NCBI RefSeq assembly: GCF_004353985.1
Contig: NZ_SMOA01000037.1
Location: forward strand, 1 to 39,936
Reading direction: 5' to 3'
DNA from: Paracraurococcus ruber
GTDB taxonomy: Bacteria; Pseudomonadota; Alphaproteobacteria; Acetobacterales; Acetobacteraceae
Length of the DNA: 39,936 bases
This document shows positions 16,726 through 23,891 of this stretch, in pieces (position 1 is the stretch's first letter; the number at the start of each line of letters is the position of its first letter). Below the pieces are notes generated by a model. It was not told the DNA's origin. It saw only the letters and a program-made list of their open reading frames with translations, and did not search any database. Both the position numbers and the translations under genes were made by a program.

Positions 16726-17222
16726 GCCGCGCCCTCCCCGGCCGGGGCGCAGCAGGCGGCGGCGGCCGCCGGCAGCACGGCGGCGCCGGAGCCGGCAAGC
16801 CGCACGCCGCCCGGCGCCGCCAGCCCGCCATCGCCATAGACCGTCGCCTCGCCCGTGGTGAGGAAGGCCTCCCAGGCGATGCCCTGCGGATCGTTGATCC
16901 AGCTCTTCTCCGAGGCGGCGTAGCAGCAGGTGACCGCGCCCTGCTCGAGCACCGGCGCATCGGCGGCCCGCATCCGGCCGTAGACCTCCGTCAGTTCCGC
17001 ACGGTCCTCCACCTGGATGCCGAGATGGTCGAGGCCGGGCCGGCGCCCGCCGCAGCCGCCGACCCCCTTGGTGGAGACCGCGAAATTCACCCGCGGATCC
17101 TCCAGCATCCACTTGGCGTAGTCCGGCTTCACCACCGTGGGCGGCGCGCCGAACAGCCCGCTGTAGAAGCGGATGGTGGCATCCAGGTCCGCGACGGCCA
17201 GGTTCACATGCAGGCGCTTCAT
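16722..17222 (-). CDS. arsI: ArsI/CadI-family vicinal-oxygen-chelate enzyme
   Basis: 166 aa glyoxalase/VOC-fold metalloenzyme. The Fe ligands expected from ArsI are visible: His5 (KRLHVNLAV), His66 (GLDHLGIQV) and Glu118 (AWEAF). The vicinal cysteine pair that binds trivalent organoarsenicals is Cys99-Cys100 in GAVTCCYA. ArsI is a C-As lyase that converts methylarsenite to arsenite. The related CadI is annotated as cadmium-induced, but the ars context favours ArsI. The last 35 residues (Ala/Gly-rich, ending AACCAPAGEGAA) carry a second CC pair that could bind metal. Its start overlaps arsR and its stop overlaps arsC. Confidence 0.88.
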   Translation of the reverse strand: MKRLHVNLAVADLDATIRFYSGLFGAPPTVVKPDYAKWMLEDPRVNFAVSTKGVGGCGGRRPGLDHLGIQVEDRAELTEVYGRMRAADAPVLEQGAVTCCYAASEKSWINDPQGIAWEAFLTTGEATVYGDGGLAAPGGVRLAGSGAAVLPAAAAACCAPAGEGAA

Positions 17223-17587
17223 GGGCCGGGTCTCCTTACCTCGGTCGGGGGACAGCAGGATGCAGGCAGCGCGGCATCCAGAAGCGGAGCGCAGAATTCC
17301 GGCCGGCCGCGGCAGCAATCCTGCAGCAGGAAGCCGACCAGCCCGCGCACGCCGGCGAAGTCGGCGGCGTAGATGACCTGCCGGCTCTCCCGCCGTGGCC
17401 GCACCAGCCCGGCGCGGGCGAGGATGCCGAGATGCGCCGACATGGTGTTCGCCGGGACGCCACAGGCCCGGGCGATGGCGCCGGCCGGCAGCCCCGCCGG
17501 CCCCTGTTCCACCAGCAGGCGGAAGACGCGCAGCCGCGTCTCCTGCGCGAGGGCGCCCAGCGCCTCGATCGCCTCGACTTCCATCAT
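17219..17587 (-). CDS. arsR: ArsR-family arsenic-responsive repressor
   Basis: 122 aa winged-helix repressor that releases DNA when trivalent arsenic binds cysteines. The helix-turn-helix is about residues 34-58 (AGAIARACGVPANTMSAHLG). There is no CxC in the DNA-recognition helix. Candidate arsenic-binding cysteines are C-terminal: C91-C92 and C99 in DCCRGRPEFC, and C111-C112 in SCCPP. This resembles ArsRs with C-terminal three-cysteine sites such as that of Acidithiobacillus, rather than the R773 type. The start is the first of two adjacent ATGs (17587), directly downstream of a dyad operator. First gene of the ars operon; its stop overlaps arsI (ATGA). Confidence 0.93.
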   Translation of the reverse strand: MMEVEAIEALGALAQETRLRVFRLLVEQGPAGLPAGAIARACGVPANTMSAHLGILARAGLVRPRRESRQVIYAADFAGVRGLVGFLLQDCCRGRPEFCAPLLDAALPASCCPPTEVRRPGP

Positions 17588-17588
17588 G

Positions 17589-17610
17589 ATTCCAGAATAC
17601 CGGAATTATC
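17589..17610 (-). promoter_or_regulatory. Candidate ArsR operator and promoter
   Basis: Immediately upstream of the arsR ATG, 17589-17606 is an imperfect palindrome with 5-bp ends ATTCC/GGAAT and partial symmetry inside. On the minus strand GATAAT (17610-17605) is a good -10 hexamer, and TATTCT (17599-17594) an alternative that would give a leaderless message. A repressor bound here would block RNA polymerase and autoregulate the operon. Confidence 0.55.
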
Positions 17611-17735
17611 GCAGCGGCGGAAGGACAACGTCGCATCGGCGTGTGACCGGGCGCACAGCCAGGAGTGCCGGCCTCGGGCAGCCTTCCTGCCGGGGCGGAT
17701 GTTTCCCCTCCGCCCCGTCCCTGTATTTCAGCCTC

Positions 17736-17773
17736 TCACCCCACCGTGTTCCGCCACGGTGGGGTGATTTTTC
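17736..17773 (+). terminator. Strong intrinsic terminator without an upstream gene
   Basis: A perfect 13-bp stem (left arm 17736-17748, TCACCCCACCGTG; right arm 17755-17767, CACGGTGGGGTGA) with loop TTCCGC is followed by TTTTTC. The T-tract makes it a plus-strand terminator. No plus-strand gene precedes it: arsR lies to the left on the other strand, and crtD starts about 165 bp to the right. It may end a small RNA or attenuate crtD. Confidence 0.8.
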
Positions 17774-17850
17774 AGCCCGGATCGGAAACGGGGTCGCGGC
17801 CGGGGTCACGGCCGGCTGCGACCCTATTCGGGCTGCCTGACGGTCCAGAC

Positions 17851-17868
17851 TGTCCAGTTCCCTTGACA
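17851..17868 (+). promoter_or_regulatory. PpsR/CrtJ-type site TGT-N12-ACA
   Basis: TGT at 17851-17853 and ACA at 17866-17868 are separated by exactly 12 bp, the consensus of the photosynthesis repressor PpsR/CrtJ. The right half overlaps the TTGACA -35 hexamer of the predicted crtD promoter, so binding would block transcription. Only one copy was recognised, whereas PpsR often uses two. The match alone is short, but its position upstream of crtD is what one expects. Confidence 0.6.
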
Positions 17869-17890
17869 ATTATCCGGCGCCCCCTTGAAT
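17863..17890 (+). promoter_or_regulatory. Sigma-70-type promoter of crtDC
   Basis: TTGACA (17863-17868) and TTGAAT (17885-17890) are spaced by 16 bp, giving a predicted start near 17897 and a leader of about 40 nt before the crtD ATG at 17936. The -35 is a full consensus match; the -10 matches four of six positions. Confidence 0.6.
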
Positions 17891-17935
17891 GCGGGGCATG
17901 AGCCTGCCGGATCGCACAGGGCCGGAGCGCGCGGC

Positions 17936-19423
17936 ATGAGCCGCCGCGTCATCGTGATCGGCGCCGGCATGGGCGGGCTGGCCGCGGCGCTCGACCTGGC
18001 CGCCCGCGGGCGGGAGGTGTTGGTGCTGGAACGCGCCGCCGCGCCCGGCGGCAAGATGCGCCGCATCGCCATCGGCGACGCGGGCGTGGATGGCGGTCCG
18101 ACCGTCTTCACCATGCGCTGGGTGTTCGAAGGGCTGTTCGCCGCCGCCGGCGCCAACCTGGCGGACCACCTGCCGCTGCAGCCGGTGCGGGTGCTTGCCC
18201 GCCATGCCTGGGACGGCGCGCCCGGCCGGCTCGACCTCTTCGCCGATATCCGCGACTCGGCGGACGCCATCGGCGCCTTCGCGGGGCCGGCCGAGGCGCG
18301 CGGCTACCTCGCCTTCGTCGAGCGGGCGCGGAAGACCTATGCCGCGCTGGAGGACCCCTTCATCAAGGCGCCGCGGCCGACGCCGGTCTCCCTCGTCTCC
18401 CGCGCCGGGCTGGGCGGCATGGGGCGGCTGCTGGCGACCTCGCCCTTCAGCACGCTCTGGGCCGCGCTGGGCGAGCATTTCCGCGACGAGCGGCTGCGGC
18501 AATTGTTCGGCCGCTACGCCACCTATGTCGGCTCCTCCCCCTTCCTCGCGCCCGCGACCCTGATGCTGATCGCGCATGTCGAGCAATCCGGCGTCTGGCT
18601 CGTGGAGGGCGGCATGCACCGCATCGCCCGTGCCATGGCGGCGCTGGCCGAGGCGAAGGGCGCGCGGTTCCGCTACGGCGCGGAGGTGCGGCAGATCCTG
18701 ACCCGGGGCGGCCGCGCCGCCGGCGTGCAGCTGGCGGATGGCGAGGTGCTGGAGGCCGACTCGGTGGTGGCGAATTCCGACGTCTCCGCCATCGGCACCG
18801 GCCGCTTCGGCCCGCAGGTGGCGAAGGCGGCGGAGGCGGTGCCGCGCGCCCGCCGCTCCCTCTCGGCCATCACCTGGGCGATGCATGTCGAGACCACGGG
18901 CTTCCCGCTGGTGCGGCACAACGTGTTCTTCTCCCGCGACTATGCGGCGGAATTCGGCGACCTGTCGGCGCGCGGCCGGGTGCCGGCCTCGCCCACCGTC
19001 TATGTCTGCGCCCAGGATCGCGGCGACGCGGACACGCCGCCGGGCGGGCCGGAAAGGCTGCTGGTGCTGATCAATGCGCCGGCGCGTGGCGATTCCCAGC
19101 CGCTGGGCGCGACGGAGGTCGCAGCCGCCGAGGCCGCCTGCTTCGGCCTGCTGGAGCGCTGCGGCCTTCGGGTGGCGCGCGACCCGGCGCGGGAGGTGCT
19201 GACCACGCCGACCGGCTTCGACGCGCTGTTCCCGGCGACCGGCGGCGCCCTGTATGGCATGGCGGTGCATGGCTGGCAGGCAAGCTTCAGCCGGCCGGGC
19301 GCCCGCACGCGGCTGCCCGGCCTGTACCTGGCCGGCGGCAGCGCGCATCCCGGCGCCGGCGTGCCGATGGCGACGCTGTCCGGCCGGCTGGCCGCCGCGG
19401 CGGTGATGGAGGACCGGCGATGA
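17936..19423 (+). CDS. crtD: Carotenoid 3,4-desaturase CrtD (phytoene desaturase family)
   Basis: 495 aa FAD-dependent desaturase, probably membrane-associated. The N-terminal dinucleotide motif is IGAGMGGLAAALDLAARG followed by VLVLER and the PGGKM segment. The C-terminal FAD motif is YLAGGSAHPGAGVPMAT. Membership of the CrtI/CrtD family is clear. CrtD (1-hydroxycarotenoid 3,4-desaturase) is preferred over CrtI because crtC follows directly and the length agrees. The start chosen is ATG 17936 (MSRRVIVIG); a TTG upstream would add 17 hydrophilic residues. It overlaps crtC by ATGA. Predicted control by PpsR and a sigma-70 promoter just upstream. Confidence 0.9.
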   Translation: MSRRVIVIGAGMGGLAAALDLAARGREVLVLERAAAPGGKMRRIAIGDAGVDGGPTVFTMRWVFEGLFAAAGANLADHLPLQPVRVLARHAWDGAPGRLDLFADIRDSADAIGAFAGPAEARGYLAFVERARKTYAALEDPFIKAPRPTPVSLVSRAGLGGMGRLLATSPFSTLWAALGEHFRDERLRQLFGRYATYVGSSPFLAPATLMLIAHVEQSGVWLVEGGMHRIARAMAALAEAKGARFRYGAEVRQILTRGGRAAGVQLADGEVLEADSVVANSDVSAIGTGRFGPQVAKAAEAVPRARRSLSAITWAMHVETTGFPLVRHNVFFSRDYAAEFGDLSARGRVPASPTVYVCAQDRGDADTPPGGPERLLVLINAPARGDSQPLGATEVAAAEAACFGLLERCGLRVARDPAREVLTTPTGFDALFPATGGALYGMAVHGWQASFSRPGARTRLPGLYLAGGSAHPGAGVPMATLSGRLAAAAVMEDRR

Positions 19424-20382
19424 ACGCGATCACGCCACCGCCTGCCACGGGGCTGCGGGGTTGGGAGTTCGACCGCCCGGTCCCTAAGCATGGCTATGCC
19501 TGGTGGTATGTGGATGCGCTGAGCGATGATGGCCGGCACGGCATCACGATCATCGCCTTCATCGGCACGGTCTTCTCGCCCTGGTATGCCTGGAGCCGGC
19601 GCTGGGGCGCGGGCGATCCCGAGAACCATTGCTGCATGAATGTCGCGCTCTACGGCGCGCCACGGCGCTGGGCGATGACGGACCGGGCGCGCGGCGCGTT
19701 GCAGCGCGGGCCGGACTTCCTCCGCATCGGCCCGAGCGCCATGAGCTGGGACGGCAATGCCCTGACGGTCGAGATCGAGGAGGTGACGGCCCCCCTTCCC
19801 TCCCGCCTGCGTGGCCGGGTGCGGGTCATCCCGCAGGCGGTCTCGACCCGGGCCTTCCTGCTGGATGCGGCCGGCCGGCATCGCTGGCAGCCGATCGCCG
19901 CGCGGTCGCGCGCCGAGGTCGCCTTCGAGAGCCCGGGCCTGCGCTGGTCCGGCCCGGCCTATTTCGACACCAATGCCGGCGCGGCGCCGCTCGAAGCCGA
20001 TTTCCGCGAGTGGGACTGGTGCCGCGCGCCGATGCCCGACCAGACCGCGGTGCTGTACGACGCGCTGCGCCGCGACGGCACGCGGCAAGCCCTGGCATTG
20101 CGCGTGCGGGCGGACGGGACGGTCGAGGATGCCGAATTGCCGCCGCCCGCCGCCCTGCCGCGCGGCTTCTGGGGCGTGGCGCGGCCGGCGCGGTCCGAGG
20201 ACGGGCAGGCCCGCCTGGTCCGCAAGCTGGAGGATGCGCCCTTCTACACGCGGTCCGAGATCCGCACGCGGCTGCTGGGGCAGGAGGCGACGGCGGTGCA
20301 TGAGAGCTTGGCGCTGGACCGCTTCGCCGCCCTTCCCATCCAGGTCATGCTGCCGGTGAAGGTGCCGCGGGTCTGGCGGTAG
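19420..20382 (+). CDS. crtC: Carotenoid 1,2-hydratase CrtC (hydroxyneurosporene synthase)
   Basis: 320 aa. CrtC adds water across the 1,2 double bond of neurosporene or lycopene, giving the hydroxycarotenoid that CrtD then desaturates on the way to spheroidene or spirilloxanthin. Recognisable segments are GYAWWYVDALSDDG, IAFIGTVFSPWYAWSR, NHCCMNVALYG, YFDTNAGAAPLE and FREWDWCRAP. Length is somewhat shorter than some homologues but the core is intact. The start ATG overlaps the crtD stop. Its own stop is 6 bp from the stop of the convergent ATP-grasp gene. No bch, puf or other crt genes are in the window, so the rest of the pathway lies elsewhere. Confidence 0.93.
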   Translation: MNAITPPPATGLRGWEFDRPVPKHGYAWWYVDALSDDGRHGITIIAFIGTVFSPWYAWSRRWGAGDPENHCCMNVALYGAPRRWAMTDRARGALQRGPDFLRIGPSAMSWDGNALTVEIEEVTAPLPSRLRGRVRVIPQAVSTRAFLLDAAGRHRWQPIAARSRAEVAFESPGLRWSGPAYFDTNAGAAPLEADFREWDWCRAPMPDQTAVLYDALRRDGTRQALALRVRADGTVEDAELPPPAALPRGFWGVARPARSEDGQARLVRKLEDAPFYTRSEIRTRLLGQEATAVHESLALDRFAALPIQVMLPVKVPRVWR

Positions 20383-20388
20383 CTGCCG

Positions 20389-21561
20389 TCAGCGCATCCC
20401 CGCCGGCACCAGCGGCGCCGGTACCGGCACCGGCCTGGTCGCCTCCCCCGGCTCCGACCAGCCGACATCCAGCGTCGCCACCTCCCCGAAGGGCACGCCC
20501 CGCCGCTTGGCTTCGGCGATGATCGGCCAGGCGGTCCAGGGCATGGTGAGCAGCGGCAGCGGATCGCGCGCCTGCCAGGTGACGTCGCGGGTGCCGAAGA
20601 GGTGGGCGAGGTTGGCGCGGAAGCGCGGCCAGTCGCCGAAACTGTGCTGCGTCTCGGTCAGGCAGGACCAGAATTGCTGCAGCCGGCGTTCCGGCCGATG
20701 CCGCAGCGGCTGCGCGGGGTCGAGCACCGCGGGCGCCAGGTCGTCCTGGGCGAAGAAATGCAGGCCGCTGGTGGTGCGCGGGTTGCACTCGATGCCCCAG
20801 GGCGTGCCGGCCTCATCGACAATCAGATCGAAGGCGATGAAGCCGGTCCAGCGCGTGGCGGCGACGAAGCGGGCGATCCAGGTCTCGATCGCCGGGTGGT
20901 CCACCCGCTCGAAGCCGACGGCCACGCTGCCGGACATGAGCGTGCCGCGATAGACCGCCGTGCCCTGCACCACGCCGTCGCAGGCCAGGCTGCAACTGCT
21001 GTGCTCCACGCCCTGCACCAGGCGCTGGACGATGGCGGCCTCGCCCATGGGCAGCGGGGCGCCGCGCGGGATGCGCCGCACCCCGCGGCCGGAACAGGAA
21101 TGCAGCGGCTTGACGACGACATCGGCCGCATCCGCCAGCCGGCGGGCGCGCGGGTCGTCCAGCGCCCAGGTCTCCGGCACCGTCAGCCCGGCCTCGGCCG
21201 CCTGGAGGGCGAAGCCGTGCTTGTCGTGCAGCCGCAGCATGGTCTCGGGCGGCATGGCCAGCAGCCGCACGCCCGCCGGCAGCAGCGGGCGGAGGAAGGC
21301 GACATGCATCGCCTCCTCCGAGACCGGCACGACCAGCGAGACCCCCTCCTCTCGGACCACGCGCGCCAGGTCGCGCAGATAGGCCTGCCGGTCCTCGGCC
21401 GGCGGCGTCACCCGCAGGCTGCGCGCCACGCTGCGCGAGAGACCGGTCAAGGTGCGGCGATGCGGCTCCGCCACCACCACGCGCCACCCGGCGCGGGCAA
21501 AGCTGCGGGCGAGGTCGAGCGCCTTCGGCAGCCGCCCGAGCGTGAGGAGAACCGTATTCAC
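20389..21561 (-). CDS. ATP-grasp ligase of unknown substrate
   Basis: 390 aa from the GTG at 21561. The central ATP-grasp domain shows the nucleotide-binding Lys and glycine-rich loop VVKPLHSCSGRGV and the Mg2+ site GIECNPRTTSG (ExN). An N-terminal pre-ATP-grasp region, NTVLLTLGRLPKALDLARSF, resembles the carbamoyl-phosphate-synthase-like subgroup. These enzymes join a carboxylate to an amine or thiol via an acyl phosphate. The GTG start overlaps the P450 stop (GTGA); an ATG at 21585 is in frame but would overlap the P450 by 28 bp. The partnership with a P450 suggests a small-molecule modification pathway, substrate unknown. Confidence 0.85.
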   Translation of the reverse strand: MNTVLLTLGRLPKALDLARSFARAGWRVVVAEPHRRTLTGLSRSVARSLRVTPPAEDRQAYLRDLARVVREEGVSLVVPVSEEAMHVAFLRPLLPAGVRLLAMPPETMLRLHDKHGFALQAAEAGLTVPETWALDDPRARRLADAADVVVKPLHSCSGRGVRRIPRGAPLPMGEAAIVQRLVQGVEHSSCSLACDGVVQGTAVYRGTLMSGSVAVGFERVDHPAIETWIARFVAATRWTGFIAFDLIVDEAGTPWGIECNPRTTSGLHFFAQDDLAPAVLDPAQPLRHRPERRLQQFWSCLTETQHSFGDWPRFRANLAHLFGTRDVTWQARDPLPLLTMPWTAWPIIAEAKRRGVPFGEVATLDVGWSEPGEATRPVPVPAPLVPAGMR

Positions 21562-22946
21562 CGCGCCGCCCGGGCGACGCGGCACGTCACCTGCTCCACC
21601 GGCCGCGTGGTCAGGCGGGCGGCGGGCTGCACGCGCCCCGGCGCCTCCACATGGAAGTCGAATTCCCGGAACAGCCGGGCGACCAGCAGCACCGCCTCGA
21701 TGGTGGCGAAGGCGGCGCCGGCGCAGATGCGCGGGCCGATCCCGAAGGGGATGTAGGCGCCCGGCGTCTGGTCCTTCTCCCGTTCCGGCAGGAAGCGGTC
21801 GGGGTCGAAGACGTCCGGATCCTTCCAGTAGCCGCGGTGGCGGTGCAGCACCCAGGGTGCGACCATGATCAGCGCGCCGCGCCGCACCTTCGTGCCGCCC
21901 AGCTCCGTCGCCTCATTGGCGATGCGCGGCAGGAAGGTGATGGGCGGATACAGCCGCAGCGTCTCGCGGAAGATGTTGCGGATGAATGTCAGGCGCTTGG
22001 TGTGCTCGAACTCCACCGGGCCGCCGCCGGTCACCTCCGCGACCTCCGCCCGCAGCCGGGCGACCAGGGCGGGCTGGGTCGCCAGGATGTAGAAGACCCA
22101 GGTCAGCGCGCTGGCGCTGGTCTCGTGCCCCGCCAGGAACAGCACGCCGAGCTGGTCGATCAGCTCCTCCCGCGTGAAGGCGCGGCCTTCGCCGTCGCGC
22201 GCCTCGATCACCTTGGAGGCGATGTCGTCGAAGCGGGCGCCGGCCGCCAGGTGGCCGTCCAGCAGGTCGCCGAGATGGCCGCGGATCAGCCGGCAGGCCT
22301 CCAGCACATCCGCCTTCTGCGGGATGCGGGTCCAGGCGCGGTCCATGATCAGGCGGCGGATCTCGACTTGTGCCACGCTGCGCTCGAACACGGTGAACGC
22401 ATCGAACACATCGTGGGCCGCCTTGTGCTCCAGCCCGTTGGAGAAGACGGTCCGGCAGATGATGTCCGCGGTCAGGTGGGACATGGTCAGGTCGAGCGAG
22501 AAGCGCTCGCCGCGATCGGCGCGTTCGGCGAGCGTCGCCTCGGCCGCGGCGCACCCGGCCTCCATGTCGGGGAAGGCACGGTTCACCCGCATCAGGGTCA
22601 GCGACGGGTCGATCATCGCCCGCTGGCGCCGCCAGGTCTCGCCGGAGCTCACGAAAATGCTGTCGCCGATCAGCGGCTCCAGCGCATTCACCATGAGGTC
22701 CGATTTCGGGAAGATCTCCTGCGGGTCGAGCAGGACGTGCTTCACCAGGTCGGGCCGGTTCACGATCAGCGTCTGGCGCCGCGACCAGCCGAGCGGGCCT
22801 ATCTCCATCCGGTAGGCCGCGGCGGGCAGCAGGGCCAGCAGGTTGCCGTCGCCCCGCAGCGCCACCCGGATCAGGGCCATGAGGGCGGAGCGGGAATGCG
22901 GGCGCGGGGGGATGTACACCGGGCCTGGACCTCCTGCCGCAAGCAC
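21558..22946 (-). CDS. Cytochrome P450
   Basis: 462 aa soluble bacterial-type P450. All signature elements are present: I-helix FLAGHETSASAL, K-helix ETLR (in RETLRLYPPITFLPR), and the heme loop FGIGPRICAG with the axial Cys at about 408. The N-terminal proline-rich segment YIPPRPHSRSALMAL is typical of class II-like P450s without a membrane anchor. The start ATG 22946 lies about 30 nt after a predicted transcription start. It overlaps the ATP-grasp gene downstream. No ferredoxin or reductase is nearby, so electrons must come from elsewhere. Substrate not predictable; fatty acids, carotenoids or a dedicated metabolite are all possible. Confidence 0.93.
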   Translation of the reverse strand: MLAAGGPGPVYIPPRPHSRSALMALIRVALRGDGNLLALLPAAAYRMEIGPLGWSRRQTLIVNRPDLVKHVLLDPQEIFPKSDLMVNALEPLIGDSIFVSSGETWRRQRAMIDPSLTLMRVNRAFPDMEAGCAAAEATLAERADRGERFSLDLTMSHLTADIICRTVFSNGLEHKAAHDVFDAFTVFERSVAQVEIRRLIMDRAWTRIPQKADVLEACRLIRGHLGDLLDGHLAAGARFDDIASKVIEARDGEGRAFTREELIDQLGVLFLAGHETSASALTWVFYILATQPALVARLRAEVAEVTGGGPVEFEHTKRLTFIRNIFRETLRLYPPITFLPRIANEATELGGTKVRRGALIMVAPWVLHRHRGYWKDPDVFDPDRFLPEREKDQTPGAYIPFGIGPRICAGAAFATIEAVLLVARLFREFDFHVEAPGRVQPAARLTTRPVEQVTCRVARAAR

Positions 22947-22983
22947 GCCGCGGCGCGGGCCGGCGTTCCGCTTGCTTTACACT

Positions 22984-23012
22984 AGGCTATGTCAGGTGCC
23001 ATTGTCGGGCAA
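22984..23012 (-). promoter_or_regulatory. Predicted P450 promoter TTGCCC-N17-TAGCCT
   Basis: On the minus strand TTGCCC (23012-23007) and TAGCCT (22989-22984) are 17 bp apart, with the predicted start near 22977, about 30 nt before the P450 ATG. The same two hexamers with the same spacing occur upstream of the binding-protein gene at 27339-28955. Confidence 0.55.
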
Positions 23013-23077
23013 CCGTCGGAGCGGCCCCGGAAGGCCGGGCCCTGCGCCCCCGGCGGCATCCTGCCTGGGACGCGGCC

Positions 23078-23824
23078 ATGGAGTACCTGCTCTTCGAGTG
23101 CCTGGTCGCCGCGCATATCGTCACCGGCGTGACCGGGGCGATCGCCTTCTGGGTGCCGGTGGTCGGGAAGAAGGGCGGCGAGAAGCACCGGCGCTGGGGC
23201 CGGGTCTTCACCAAGGCGATGCTGATCACGGGCTCTCTGGCCGTGTGCATGAGCGTCTTCACGCTGGTCCACCCGATGGAGACGCATCCGCACCTGGTCG
23301 GGCGGTTCGACGCGGATTTCATCCGCGGCATCTTCGGCTGGATGATGCTGCATATGGGCGTGCTGACCATCAACCTCGCCTGGTATGGCTGGCTAGCGGT
23401 CAAGAATGGCCGGCGGCGGGAGCGGAACCGGGAGTGGCGCAATCTGCTGCTGCAGCCCCTGGTGATCCTGGCGGCGCTGAATTGCGCGCTGCAGGGCTGG
23501 CTGATCGACATGCCGCTGATGATGGGCATTTCCGTCGTCGGCGTGGCGACGGGGCTGACCAATCTCTGGTTCCTCTACAAGCCGAACCCTGGGCCGATGG
23601 ACTGGCTGAAGGAACACCTGAAGGCCTTGGTCGGCGGCGGCATCTCCGTCTACACCGCGTTCATGGCGTTCGGGTCGGTGAGGATCATCCCGGAACTGGC
23701 GTTGAACCCGGTGATGTGGGCCATCCCGCTGACCACCGGCATCGGCATCATCCTGTACCATTGGCGGAAGATCGACGCGCAGACCCGCGCCCGCGCCGCG
23801 CAGATCCGCACGGCGACCGCCTGA
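23078..23824 (+). CDS. Polytopic membrane protein, DUF2306-like
   Basis: 248 aa integral membrane protein with about seven hydrophobic segments. The first two are separated by the basic loop VVGKKGGEKHRRWGR, a pattern (GxxxHRxxG) seen in DUF2306-type membrane proteins. Other marks are His in AAHIVTGV, HPHLVGRF and MMLHMG, which could be heme or metal ligands. The start is ATG 23078. It is divergent from the P450 gene with about 130 bp between starts. Function unknown; the family link is by pattern only. Confidence 0.65.
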   Translation: MEYLLFECLVAAHIVTGVTGAIAFWVPVVGKKGGEKHRRWGRVFTKAMLITGSLAVCMSVFTLVHPMETHPHLVGRFDADFIRGIFGWMMLHMGVLTINLAWYGWLAVKNGRRRERNREWRNLLLQPLVILAALNCALQGWLIDMPLMMGISVVGVATGLTNLWFLYKPNPGPMDWLKEHLKALVGGGISVYTAFMAFGSVRIIPELALNPVMWAIPLTTGIGIILYHWRKIDAQTRARAAQIRTATA

Positions 23825-23834
23825 CTCGAGGGTT

Positions 23835-23856
23835 CCAAGGGCCATTCGGCCCTTGG
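23835..23856. terminator. Perfect hairpin between convergent genes
   Basis: CCAAGGGCC-ATTC-GGCCCTTGG, a 9-bp perfect stem just after the membrane-protein stop. A second hairpin, GGGAGGC-AGA-GCCTCCC (23871-23887), sits just before the stop of the convergent binding-protein gene. Together they probably terminate both transcripts; neither has a long T-tract. Confidence 0.6.
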
Positions 23857-23891
23857 CGGTGGGAGCGCGGGGGAGGCAGAGCCTCCCTCCT

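Noticed and set aside
17642-17657. Second PpsR-type site TGT...ACA upstream of crtD
   Set aside because: The spacer is 10 bp, not the required 12, and it lies more than 200 bp from the promoter.
17606-17869. Small protein-coding gene in the arsR-crtD gap
   Set aside because: Frames on both strands lack ribosome-binding sites and cross the terminator hairpin; no domain recognised.
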